A DNA stretch of 46,295 nucleotides from a virus: the IMG/VR virus record IMGVR_UViG_3300046796_000264, positions 1 through 46,295 of that record. One strand, given 5' to 3'. The translations under genes were made by a program, and so were the position numbers. Below, in pieces: positions 6,399-14,293 of this stretch. The first letter of the stretch is position 1. Every line of letters begins with the position of its first letter. Below the pieces are notes generated by a model. The model was not told where the DNA came from. It made no database searches and worked only from the letters and a program-made list of their open reading frames with translations.

Positions 6399-6716
6399 AT
6401 GGACTTCACCCTTGACGTTGGCAAAGCCGAAAACCTTTCGATCGAGGTGCTCGACCAGAACGGCCAGCCGATCGCGAACCCGGTCTTCGATGTGCCGCCC
6501 GCATGGTCACAGGCCGATGCGACAATCGGCGATCTGGCCGCATCGCAGGACGGGCTCACCGCCGTCGAAACCGGGCTTAAGGCCGGGGTCGATACGGTCC
6601 AGGTCGACGCCAAGATCGGCGGCACCACGTTCACCGCGACGGCCAGGGCCACGGTCAACGCGGTCGTGCCGGAGCAAACCCCGACCAGCATCAACATCGT
6701 CGCCACACCGGCGTAA
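6399..6716 (+). CDS. Ig-like beta-sandwich protein, virion-associated (105 aa)
   Basis: The protein reads MDFTLDVGKAENLSIEVLDQ, then PAWSQADATIGDLAASQDGLTAV and VDAKIGGTTFTATA. This is the layout of bacterial Ig-like (Big_2-type) domains found as short proteins near phage head genes. I prefer the start at 6399 (GGAG ahead); an in-frame ATG at 6264, directly after the TerL stop, would add 45 basic residues that do not look like the fold. It is likely a head decoration or assembly factor by position. Confidence 0.65.
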   Translation: MDFTLDVGKAENLSIEVLDQNGQPIANPVFDVPPAWSQADATIGDLAASQDGLTAVETGLKAGVDTVQVDAKIGGTTFTATARATVNAVVPEQTPTSINIVATPA

Positions 6717-6726
6717 GGAGGACAGT

Positions 6727-6948
6727 ATGGCTGAGACGATGACCCCGGCGAAGGTCGCCGCGGCCAAGGCACAGGCAGCACTTGACGAAGCTCCGCCGGT
6801 CGCCGATCCCGTTCACTCGATGCTCGGCTCGATGCTGGTCGCGATGCAGGTGCTGGCGGACCTGGTGCCCGGCTCGCACCTCTTCGTCAAGCAGCACCTC
6901 GATCCGCTGAAGGCCGCGCTCGCCGCGATGACGGCGCCGCCCAAGTAG
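6727..6948 (+). CDS. Small helical protein before portal (73 aa)
   Basis: A 73-residue protein starting MAETMTPAKVAAAKAQAALD, with a Met/Leu-rich amphipathic stretch (HSMLGSMLVAMQVLADLVPG). AAGGAGG precedes the ATG at 6727. It ends one base before the portal start, so the two are probably translated together. Many short-tailed phages carry a small unknown gene here. No family is recognised. Confidence 0.7.
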   Translation: MAETMTPAKVAAAKAQAALDEAPPVADPVHSMLGSMLVAMQVLADLVPGSHLFVKQHLDPLKAALAAMTAPPK

Positions 6949-6949
6949 C

Positions 6950-9166
6950 ATGTCCGACGCCGGGCTTGTGCTTGAGCCGGAACCCGCTACGGCGCCGGAC
7001 GGCTCGGGCGATGGTGGGGAGGAACGCGCCGCGCCAACGCGCGACCGCGACCTCCTTGCCGGGCGCAACCAGAAGCTCCGCGACAAGCTCGACGAGGTGT
7101 TCAACCACGTCCTGCGCGCGTTCGAGGACCAGAACGAACGCTCGGCCGACATCGACGATTATTGGGACTGCTACAACTGCCAGTCGAACGGCAACCAGTA
7201 TTACAACGGCATCGCGAACATCTTTTTCCCGATCATCCACGATGCCGTCAACGCCATCGTCACCCGGTTTTCCAATCAGATGTGCCCGCAATCCGGGCGC
7301 TACCTGGAGATCGTCGCGGCGGACGGTACGCAGCCGCAGCCGCTGATCGGCCTCCTCGAACACTATTTGCGCGACGCCCGGTTCGAGACGCAGGTCTTGA
7401 AGCCCCTCATTCGCCTCGCGATCGTCGAGGGCCAATACAACCTCTACGTCGATTGGGCCGAGCTCGAACGCGAGATTGTTTCACGTGAAACACACGGTCC
7501 CCGGGTCGAGGTCGCGGGGCAGCAGATGGAGGCCCCGGGCGAAGATATCGATGACATGGGCGAGCCCGAGCTAATCCGCGAAGGCCGGCCTGTCTTCGAC
7601 GTGCTGCACGATAGCGATGTCGTGGTATGGCCGGCCAATGTCGACTCATTGGACGAAGCGTTCGCGATCGGCGGCGGCGTCGCCATCGTCCGCCACTGGA
7701 CCAAGGCCAAAATCGACCAGATGATCGAGCAAGGGTGCATCCGGCGTCCCGAGGGCAAGGCGCTCAAAGAGTCGATGGACAAGGTGTCCAAGGATCAGGC
7801 CAACGTCGAGAAGCACCTCGCCGAGGCGGTCGGCATTCACCCCAAGGGCGTCGGCGCGACGGTTTGGGAAGTGTGGCTGACGCTGCCCCTCGACAAGAAC
7901 GGCGGCTACAGCGAAGATGGCGACCATCGGCTGTGCCGGGTCTTTCTCGGTCCGAACCGGGCGCAGCTCGGGGCCAAACGCAACCCCTACTGGAACGACC
8001 GCTGTCCGCTCCTCTCGGTGCCGATCGAGAAAACCCCGGGCGTCTTCAAGGGGAAGTCGCTCATCAGCTATGTGGACAGCCTGCAATACGAGGCCAACGA
8101 TGCGATCAATGAAGGCGCGGACGCCGCCACCCTTTCCGCGGCCCCAATTGTTCTACGCGACCCGGAGAAATCCAACGGTCCCCTCGTATTTGGTGTCGGC
8201 GCCATCTGGGATGGAGGGAAGGACGCGATTAGCCTACTTACGTTCCCTGATCTTACCCCGCGGGCACAGACCCGCGTACAAATGGCGCTTGCCGCGATAT
8301 TTCAATCACTAGGCGTCAATCCGTCGATGCTGCCGCAGCAGACCCGCGCCGGGAAGCCCAATCAGGCGATGGTGGCGCAGGAGCAGCAGGTCGATCTCCT
8401 GACGACGGCGGAAGGGGTCAAGGTGCCGGTCGAGGGCATCCTCACGCCGATGCTCGGGCTCATTGTCGATTACGATTACCAGTTCCGCGACACCGATTTG
8501 ACGATCCGCCAATTCGGCGAGATGGGGGTGCGCGCCCGGCTCGAGCAAGTGCCGCCGCTGCAGAACCGCAATGGCTATACGTTCCTCTGGCGCGGGGCCG
8601 AGCAGGTCAAGATGGCGGGGATGATGGCGCAGGCCGGCACCGCATGGATGGCGGCGCTGATGCAGCCGGCGATGCAGGCCGCCCTCGCCAAGGCCGGGTA
8701 CGAGTTCGACCCCGCTCCGCTCGTCATCATGCAGAACCAGAACCTCTTCGGGGCCTACCTCGGCAACCAGGTGCTCATCAATCAGCGCGAGATGCTGACG
8801 ATGGACCCGGAAATGGAGAACCAGATTCTCAACAGCGGGCAGCATCTGCACGTCCACCCGCTCGACCAGGACATCCCGCACCTGAAAAGCCACATGGCCG
8901 ACAAGCAGATGAGCGACGATCCGTTCGGCACGGTCGGCGAGCACATCGCGGCTCATATCCAGTCAATGCAGATGAAGAACATGGCGGCGATGCAGGCCGC
9001 CCAAGCGAGGATCGGAGGCGGTGCGCCGGCAGGCGGTCAAGGTTCGCGCGGCCCGCAGCCAGGGGCGCTGCCGGCGGGGCCGCACGCGCCGCCTCGGCCG
9101 CCGGGCCTGCCGCATCCCGACCAGAACGCGCAGACCGGTGTCGTGGCGATGCCGAGGAGGCAATGA
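6950..9166 (+). CDS. Portal protein
   Basis: A 738-residue protein. An acidic, disordered front leads to a conserved core: DYWDCYNCQSNG, NIFFPIIHDAVNAIVTRF, QVLKPLIRLAIVEGQYNLYVDW, PVFDVLHDSDVVVWPAN, and a long helical region, with a Met/Gln-rich tail (about 640-738) typical of portals of large short-tailed phages. The dodecameric portal is the DNA gate of the head. It follows TerL and precedes scaffold and capsid, the canonical order. Codons are less GC-rich around 8140-8320 (CTA, TTA), which might mark an exchanged segment. Confidence 0.85.
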   Translation: MSDAGLVLEPEPATAPDGSGDGGEERAAPTRDRDLLAGRNQKLRDKLDEVFNHVLRAFEDQNERSADIDDYWDCYNCQSNGNQYYNGIANIFFPIIHDAVNAIVTRFSNQMCPQSGRYLEIVAADGTQPQPLIGLLEHYLRDARFETQVLKPLIRLAIVEGQYNLYVDWAELEREIVSRETHGPRVEVAGQQMEAPGEDIDDMGEPELIREGRPVFDVLHDSDVVVWPANVDSLDEAFAIGGGVAIVRHWTKAKIDQMIEQGCIRRPEGKALKESMDKVSKDQANVEKHLAEAVGIHPKGVGATVWEVWLTLPLDKNGGYSEDGDHRLCRVFLGPNRAQLGAKRNPYWNDRCPLLSVPIEKTPGVFKGKSLISYVDSLQYEANDAINEGADAATLSAAPIVLRDPEKSNGPLVFGVGAIWDGGKDAISLLTFPDLTPRAQTRVQMALAAIFQSLGVNPSMLPQQTRAGKPNQAMVAQEQQVDLLTTAEGVKVPVEGILTPMLGLIVDYDYQFRDTDLTIRQFGEMGVRARLEQVPPLQNRNGYTFLWRGAEQVKMAGMMAQAGTAWMAALMQPAMQAALAKAGYEFDPAPLVIMQNQNLFGAYLGNQVLINQREMLTMDPEMENQILNSGQHLHVHPLDQDIPHLKSHMADKQMSDDPFGTVGEHIAAHIQSMQMKNMAAMQAAQARIGGGAPAGGQGSRGPQPGALPAGPHAPPRPPGLPHPDQNAQTGVVAMPRRQ

Positions 9167-9432
9167 TGGCGCTGAGGCCCCTGCAAAAACGGGACATTGC
9201 GATGTATGCGGCCCGCGGTCTATCGGGCAACGAGATCAGGATCGTCACCCAGATTCCGATCACAGAGATCCGCGCCTATTGTGAGCGGGAGGGGATTGTC
9301 TTGGTGCATGCCCATGAGGGCCGGCCTCGTTCAATAAAGTCGGATACCGCAGACCTGAGAGAGCGTTGGGCCGGGCTTATTGGTCCGATGAAGGCGCGTC
9401 TTCAGGAGGCTATTTTGTATGACGTTGCTTGA
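9163..9432 (+). CDS. Small helix-turn-helix-like protein in the head operon
   Basis: An 89-residue protein. Residues 9-40 (KRDIAMYAARGLSGNEIRIV) look like a helix-turn-helix of the resolvase or sigma type, followed by a Lys/Arg-rich middle. It starts with ATGATG overlapping the portal stop, so 9163 or 9166 may be used. A DNA-binding protein at this place could act in packaging or in late control. This is inferred from pattern only. Confidence 0.6.
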   Translation: MMALRPLQKRDIAMYAARGLSGNEIRIVTQIPITEIRAYCEREGIVLVHAHEGRPRSIKSDTADLRERWAGLIGPMKARLQEAILYDVA

Positions 9433-9458
9433 CGCACACTATGGGTTGTGCGTATAGG
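9429..9458 (+). promoter_or_regulatory. Promoter candidate ahead of scaffold and capsid
   Basis: TTGACG (9429-9434) and TATAGG (9453-9458) are 18 bases apart. A dyad GCACA...TGTGC (9434-9438, 9447-9451) lies between the two boxes. It stands 63 bp ahead of the scaffold gene, in one of the few gaps of the late operon, where an extra promoter for the most abundant virion protein would be useful. Confidence 0.5.
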
Positions 9459-9520
9459 CACAGTACGAGCGGGCGATCGCAGTCCGCAACGAGCGGGGGA
9501 ACGCACCCCGAGGAGAGAGA

Positions 9521-10366
9521 ATGGCACGCACACGCGGCGAGGTAGCCGATCCTGTTGACGTACCCGAGGAGGAAGTCCTTGGCCCGGAAGATGCCCCGAT
9601 CGTCGAAGATGAAACCCCTCAAGTCGATGCCGATGGCAATGCCATCGAACCTGAAGTCGATGAAAACGGGGACCCGATCGAGCCGACGGAAGGCCAAGAT
9701 GAAGTAGTTGACGAGCTTCCGCCACCGCGGCGCTCGGGTGGTGGCTCTGAGGTCATCAGAGCCCAGCGACGGGCAAGGCAGGAGGCGGAGGAAAGAGCGG
9801 CCCGCCTGGAGCGGGAGTTGGCCGAGGCGCGCGGTTTCCAACAGGGAATGCAGGCGCGACAGGTCGACCCCCAGGCGGCGGCGAAGGCAGAGCAGGAGTT
9901 CTATGCGTCGTTGGAGTTGATGCCTCCGGCGCAGGCGTATCAGACGCTGATGCGGCAGGGACAAAGTGTCATCGAAGCGAGGTTGCAGCAGGCCGAGTTC
10001 AGGGCGAACGACAGGATAGACAAGCAGGCTTATGACGCAGCGGCACGTACAGATCCGGTGGCTCGACAATATCAGGCTCAGGTCGAGCAGATATTGGCCG
10101 ATGAGCGTCGCCAGGGCCGCAATCCTGAACGCGATACCATTCTCGACGTTCTTGTTGGGCGTGAGACGCGAGCAAAGGCTCGTGCAGCCGCTCCAGGTCA
10201 GGTGCGCAACGGTCAGCGCCGCATCGCTCAGCAACGAACGCAGCCGACCGGAGCGCGCAGTAATGTGTCGCCGGGAGGGCGTAGGCCCGCGCCCGGCAGC
10301 CGGGAGGCCGATGAGGCGGCGCTGGCCGATGCGGCAGCCCGAGGACTCAATCTCTGGGATTTGTAG
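9521..10366 (+). CDS. Scaffolding protein
   Basis: A 281-residue, very hydrophilic protein. The first 70 residues are acidic (VPEEEVLGPEDAPIVEDE), the middle is a long coiled coil (RQEAEERAARLERELAEARG), and the end is basic (GQVRNGQRRIAQQRTQPTG). This charge layout, together with its place between portal and major capsid protein, is that of scaffolding proteins, which guide procapsid assembly and then leave. AGGAGAGAG precedes the ATG. No sequence family is needed for the call, but it remains an inference by build and place. Confidence 0.75.
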   Translation: MARTRGEVADPVDVPEEEVLGPEDAPIVEDETPQVDADGNAIEPEVDENGDPIEPTEGQDEVVDELPPPRRSGGGSEVIRAQRRARQEAEERAARLERELAEARGFQQGMQARQVDPQAAAKAEQEFYASLELMPPAQAYQTLMRQGQSVIEARLQQAEFRANDRIDKQAYDAAARTDPVARQYQAQVEQILADERRQGRNPERDTILDVLVGRETRAKARAAAPGQVRNGQRRIAQQRTQPTGARSNVSPGGRRPAPGSREADEAALADAAARGLNLWDL

Positions 10367-10406
10367 CGGGAGGCCACCGCGCCCCCGCATAAGGGAGGCG
10401 TGAGGC

Positions 10407-11759
10407 ATGGCCCAAGGTTCGACCCCAAATCAAAGCAATCAGTATGCCGGCATTACGACCCGGTTCATCGCCCGAGAGGCGATGGAGCAGACCCAGCGGT
10501 ATCTCGTCCTCTATCAGTTCTCCGACAAGAAGACGATCCCGCACGGCCGCGGCGTTCAGTGGGAGGCGTTCCGCTGGAACTACATGAACCTGCCGCGGTT
10601 CCCGACCGCGGAAGGCGTGCCGCCCAATCCGAACAGCCTCGATTTCACGCAAGTCACCGGCACCGCCGTTCAATGGGCGGGGCGCTGGGTCGGCACCGAT
10701 GTCGCGACGATCACGACCCAGCAGGATCTGATGCGTGCGGCCGGGAAGCAGCTCGGGATGCAGCTCGCGCAGTTGAAGGAACGCAACGGCTTCGTCAACA
10801 TGAATGCCGGAACGCAGATCAACTACGCAAATGCGGTGGGATCGCGCGCCAGCCTCGCGGCAACCGACATCCTCAACCCGACCGATGTCAACCGGACCTA
10901 TGCCAATCTCTCGAACCTCGGCGCGCAGAAATGGAACGGGCAGACCGGCGAGACCGTCGAGCGCTCGATCGACTACACCGCGCGCAATTCCGAGAAGACG
11001 ATCAAGGGCGTCGAGCACTATGTCGCCGTCGCTTCGATCTTCCCGTTGGAGGATCTGCGCAACAACCCGACCGTCGTCAACGCTTGGAGCCGGTCGGATG
11101 TCGACCGCCTCTACATCAACCAGATGGGCTACTGGGGCGGGATCACGTTCTGCGAAACCAACATGGCCCCGAATTGGCTCGGCACCGATGCCCCGACCGG
11201 GGTGAACGCTGTCGGGAATCTGACCACCGGCACCTATACGATTGTCGTGACGGGTTGGGACGATTCCAAATTCTACGAGAGCCGGATTTCGCAACTTTCC
11301 GCCGACATCTCGGTCACGACCGGCGGCATCCAGGTCACGGTGCCCTCGACCACAGGCTTCACTTACGCGGTCTATGTCGGCGTTGGTTCGGGCGCGCTGC
11401 CATCGCAACTGGGCCTCACCACCTCCGGCCCGACCGGGGGTTCGTTCGCGGGCCAGGCGATCGAGATCCCGCCCGGGACCGTCGTGACGATCACCGGCCT
11501 CGGCGCCCAGATGATCCCGCCGGCCGCGCCGACCAGCGGCGTCACCGTCTACCCCGTCTATATCTTCGGGCGAGAAGCCTTCGCCTGCCTGAAGCTGGAA
11601 GGCGTCCAGTGGTTGCGCCCGAGCGGTGCCGATAAGGCGGACCAACTCGATCAATTGCGAGTAATTGGGTACAAATTTATGGAAGGTTGGACTATACTGG
11701 ACCAACGGAAGATGGCCAGGATAGAATGCTCTGCATCAAATACTGGGGCTTTCTCGTAG
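10407..11759 (+). CDS. Major capsid protein, N4-gp56-like
   Basis: A 450-residue protein. Features of the N4-gp56 HK97-fold family are visible: a front with TRFIAREAMEQTQRYLVLYQ, GVQWEAFRWNYMNLPRF, TEGVPPNP-like loop, EKTIKGVEHYVAVAS and a C-terminal part with TVYPVYIFGREAFACLKL. About residues 265-375 form a Thr/Gly-rich beta insertion (TTGTYTIVVTG, VTVPSTTGFTYAVYVG) that looks Ig-like and would sit on the outside of the capsid. The last 40 codons (from about 11636) are clearly richer in A and T than the rest and adjoin an HNH gene. The 3' end overlaps that gene by 24 bp. Confidence 0.85.
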   Translation: MAQGSTPNQSNQYAGITTRFIAREAMEQTQRYLVLYQFSDKKTIPHGRGVQWEAFRWNYMNLPRFPTAEGVPPNPNSLDFTQVTGTAVQWAGRWVGTDVATITTQQDLMRAAGKQLGMQLAQLKERNGFVNMNAGTQINYANAVGSRASLAATDILNPTDVNRTYANLSNLGAQKWNGQTGETVERSIDYTARNSEKTIKGVEHYVAVASIFPLEDLRNNPTVVNAWSRSDVDRLYINQMGYWGGITFCETNMAPNWLGTDAPTGVNAVGNLTTGTYTIVVTGWDDSKFYESRISQLSADISVTTGGIQVTVPSTTGFTYAVYVGVGSGALPSQLGLTTSGPTGGSFAGQAIEIPPGTVVTITGLGAQMIPPAAPTSGVTVYPVYIFGREAFACLKLEGVQWLRPSGADKADQLDQLRVIGYKFMEGWTILDQRKMARIECSASNTGAFS

Positions 11760-12368
11760 GTATTCTATAGCCGATCGAAGGATCGCTTCGTTATGACGCA
11801 GTTGACCGATGCCAGTATTGCAGCGGCTGCACAGAAGGCCCCGTATTACTCCGGTGGCTGCGTCATGATCGACGTGAAACCTTTTGGTCCTAGCGCCGGG
11901 ATGATCGTCCCCGCAGATGGCACATTTGCCCTCTTGGAGGGAGAACATCTTGGCATAGGTCCCGTGTGGGATGCCGAGGCGCGCCTTCAGGGCGTTGTCG
12001 GCTTTCCGCTCTGGATGACGTTGGCTCCACTCTCTTGCGCGCCTTGCGTGGCTCGCCCTATCACGCCTGTGATATTCGATGGTGGCGGCGTTCGCGCAAG
12101 GAATGCACCAAGGTTGCCGGCCATCCTTTGCGGCGGCGCGGCGATGGAATTGATCCATCGGTTTAACGGCTCCGCATTTCTTGCACGCCTTTTCGGTCGG
12201 CGCGACGTATGGCAATGGTTCCGGGTGCTTTTCTCGCCAGCGACGATGTTCGTCGGCTTGATGGCAAACCTTGCACCATGCCGAGAGGCCGTCGCGATGG
12301 CCGCGGTTCTTGTAAAACTGTGTGATCGGCTTATCCTCGCCGCATCGCGGGCAGTGTTTCGTTTCCAT
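11736..12368 (-). CDS. HNH endonuclease, endonuclease VII-like, with two zinc ribbons
   Basis: A 210-residue protein opposite to its neighbours. Two ribbon-like repeats stand first: CPRC at 6-9 with CKVC at 32-35, and CKKC at 62-65 with CIPC at 88-91. The nuclease core has CAIC (149-152), the signature HVDHD (165-169) and GLLCSRCN (177-184), as in recombination endonuclease VII / HNH homing enzymes. GGGGGAAC precedes the ATG at 12368; a longer start at 12437 overlaps the next gene. It is likely a free-standing homing gene placed beside the capsid gene. It overlaps the capsid stop by 24 bp. Confidence 0.85.
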   Translation of the reverse strand: METKHCPRCGEDKPITQFYKNRGHRDGLSAWCKVCHQADEHRRWREKHPEPLPYVAPTEKACKKCGAVKPMDQFHRRAAAKDGRQPWCIPCANAATIEYHRRDRASHARRAREWSQRHPERKADNALKARLGIPHGTYAKMFSLQEGKCAICGDDHPGARTKRFHVDHDAATGVIRGLLCSRCNTGIGQLRHNEAILRSAIEYLRESPSI

Positions 12369-12385
12369 TCCCGTTCCCCCTTCCT

Positions 12386-12400
12386 GCCGATTATATCGGC
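12386..12400 (-). promoter_or_regulatory. Own promoter of the HNH gene, inside a palindrome
   Basis: GCCGAT-TAT-ATCGGC is a perfect 6-3-6 inverted repeat. On the minus strand it contains a consensus -10 TATAAT (12395-12390), about 22 bases before the HNH start. The -35 at 17 bases (TTTCGC) is weak. An own promoter is expected for a homing gene that faces against the operon. Confidence 0.4.
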
Positions 12401-12428
12401 GGGGATGGTTTAGCGAAAGAGGTTTGTC

Positions 12429-12749
12429 ATGTCGCAAGTCAGAATCGAAGTCGAGGTTCGCATCATGCAGGTCGGGGCCGGCACCGGCACCGTCCTCATG
12501 GGGCAGCCGCAGGCCAACAATCCCGGCGTCGGCCCGCTGCCGCAGGGCAACGGCTCGCTCGGCAACGGGCAGATGCTGTTCATGAACGATGCGACGATGG
12601 TGCCGGGCACGGCGGGCGCGATCACCGAGGCGAACCTCTTGACGGCGCTACAGACCATCGCTAGCGATTTCGCGGCGGCGACCGGCACGCCGCTCATCAC
12701 GGCGGACATCCTTGCCCAGATCAACGCCTGGCAGACCGGGAGCCCGTAA
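12429..12749 (+). CDS. Head protein of unknown function (106 aa)
   Basis: A 106-residue Gly/Asn/Ala-rich protein starting MSQVRIEVEVRIMQVGAGTG, with a helical end (TALQTIASDFAAATG). AAAGAGG precedes the ATG. It is directly joined to the next gene (stop then ATG with no gap). Its place after the capsid gene suggests a decoration or head-completion protein, but no family is recognised. Confidence 0.7.
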   Translation: MSQVRIEVEVRIMQVGAGTGTVLMGQPQANNPGVGPLPQGNGSLGNGQMLFMNDATMVPGTAGAITEANLLTALQTIASDFAAATGTPLITADILAQINAWQTGSP

Positions 12750-13064
12750 ATGGCCCTGCAAACACTCGGCACCAACGCCAACACCAGCCTTTCCGCGCTG
12801 GTGTGGAATGGTATGGCGACGCCTACGGCTGATGTTGCGGCGATCAACGCGCTTATCAAAAATGATGTGAATCCCCGGCATCCGGTTGCGCAGATCGGCG
12901 GCAGCGGCGCCTTCGTCAAGGAAGGGCTCCTCTATGTGCCGAACCGGGGGAGTGATCCGCTTGTGCTCCGGCCGGGCGATGCGGTTGCGGTGGATTCGGT
13001 CTCCGGGCAGGTCATTCTCGTGACCGCTTATGGTCTTTCGGCCGGACCCTGGCATTTGGTGTAA
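12750..13064 (+). CDS. Head protein of unknown function (104 aa)
   Basis: A 104-residue protein. A helical front (TADVAAINALIKNDV) leads to a beta-rich end (FVKEGLLYVPNRG, LRPGDAVAVDSVSGQVIL) of the kind seen in small beta-barrel head proteins. Its ATG follows the previous stop without a gap. A decoration or stabilising role is inferred from place and fold pattern only. Confidence 0.7.
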   Translation: MALQTLGTNANTSLSALVWNGMATPTADVAAINALIKNDVNPRHPVAQIGGSGAFVKEGLLYVPNRGSDPLVLRPGDAVAVDSVSGQVILVTAYGLSAGPWHLV

Positions 13065-13073
13065 GGAGTTTTC

Positions 13074-13784
13074 ATGCCGAGAGAATGGACCGAGGAGGAG
13101 CGCCGAGCTTCTTCGCTTGCGGCCACGGAGCGCCATCGTCTGAAGCGGCTTGAGGCCGCCGAGGCGAGAGTTGCGGCCGCGGCCGCGCCCGAGCCGGAGC
13201 CGACCCTTATGCCGGCCGTGCCGCGCGAGGGTGAGGCGCTTCAGCCGATCATCGAGTCCGACGACGGGATTGGGATTTCCGAGCCGCCGGCGGCTGGCCT
13301 CCCCGATCCGTTCGAGGCGTTCCTCGCGGCCCAGGATGCCGAGACGCGCGAGGTGCTGACCGACGCCGAGTTGCGCATCATCTACGAGGTCGAGACCAAG
13401 CGCGCCGCGGAAGCGAAGCACGCTGCGGCGAAGAAGGCCGCCGCCCAGCGGGCGCAGCGCCATGCTCAGGCCGTGGCCGGGCTCATCCCTGCCGAGCAGC
13501 TTGCCGCGGCAGCTCAGCGAGAGCGGCTTAACCGCAAGGTCTCGTGGGTCGTCAACATGCCCGAGGCCGGCAATTCGGGGATGCTGATCGACGAGGGCAT
13601 GCGCATCGACGGGCGCCTCCTCTATCACGGCCAGAAGGTTACGGGCACGCTGGCCGAGTACGAGAGCTACCGCTCGATCGAGTGGCTGGCCCATCAGAAC
13701 GAGCTCGACTTTCAGGGGCGCGGTCGGCTATCGCGGCTGCGCCAGACGGCGACCGGCTTCATCAACAACAGGACATCGGCATGA
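13074..13784 (+). CDS. Coiled-coil protein with beta-type C-terminus (236 aa)
   Basis: The first 150 residues are Ala/Glu/Lys/Arg-rich and helical, with a Pro/Glu-rich gap (EPEPTLMPAVPREG). The last 90 residues (VSWVVNMPEAGNSG, GRLLYHGQKVTGTLAEYES) look globular. AAGGAG precedes the ATG. Conserved proteins of this kind lie between capsid and adaptor genes in related short-tailed phages; the function is unknown. The stop overlaps the next ATG (ATGA). Confidence 0.7.
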   Translation: MPREWTEEERRASSLAATERHRLKRLEAAEARVAAAAAPEPEPTLMPAVPREGEALQPIIESDDGIGISEPPAAGLPDPFEAFLAAQDAETREVLTDAELRIIYEVETKRAAEAKHAAAKKAAAQRAQRHAQAVAGLIPAEQLAAAAQRERLNRKVSWVVNMPEAGNSGMLIDEGMRIDGRLLYHGQKVTGTLAEYESYRSIEWLAHQNELDFQGRGRLSRLRQTATGFINNRTSA

Positions 13785-14290
13785 GCGGCGAGGACAAGAC
13801 GGTGGTGCGGCCGGTCGAGATACCGGGGATGCAGATCAGCTTTTCGAGCCCGATCGGCCCAAGCGGCAAGGGCATAAATTTCGTGCTGTCCGCCGGGGAC
13901 GATATCGAGTTTGCCGACTTGAACAAAAAGCTCGATGTGGTTGCCGCCGCCGCGCGCCGGCAGGATGCCTTCGAGCAGTTGCGCCTTGACCAGAACGCCC
14001 TCCTCTCCAATCGCAAGCTGCTCGCCCAGCAAAAGGCGAAGCTGGTCGCAACGCACCACACGATCGAGTCCAAGGTGGCGAATTTTCCCTCGCGCCGGCG
14101 CGATGCAGATGCGACACGGGCGGCGCCGCAGGAACTCAGTGCGGTTTCGCAGATCGAGGGGCGCATCTTCGAGATCGAGGCGCAGATCGCCGGTTGCGAG
14201 GAGCGCATCCCGTTTTGGAAGAGGCTGCTGCGCGGCGAGGAGCCGCTCGACCTCGATGACGATGAGCCATCGAAGATGGCGGCGGAATGA
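13781..14290 (+). CDS. Virion-module protein with coiled coil (169 aa)
   Basis: The front (QISFSSPIGPSGKGINFVLS) is beta-like; residues 50-150 are helical with heptads (LRLDQNALLSNRKLLAQQKA, EIEAQIAGCEERI), and the end is acidic (DLDDDEPSKM). Its ATG overlaps the previous stop. No family is recognised. The place just before the adaptor suggests an assembly role. Confidence 0.65.
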   Translation: MSGEDKTVVRPVEIPGMQISFSSPIGPSGKGINFVLSAGDDIEFADLNKKLDVVAAAARRQDAFEQLRLDQNALLSNRKLLAQQKAKLVATHHTIESKVANFPSRRRDADATRAAPQELSAVSQIEGRIFEIEAQIAGCEERIPFWKRLLRGEEPLDLDDDEPSKMAAE

Positions 14291-14293
14291 TCC

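Noticed and set aside
10347-11705. A 452-codon minus-strand frame opposite the capsid gene
   Set aside because: Antisense shadow: Arg/Asp/His/Gly-rich with no fold, no ribosome site, and the capsid frame has a clear family.
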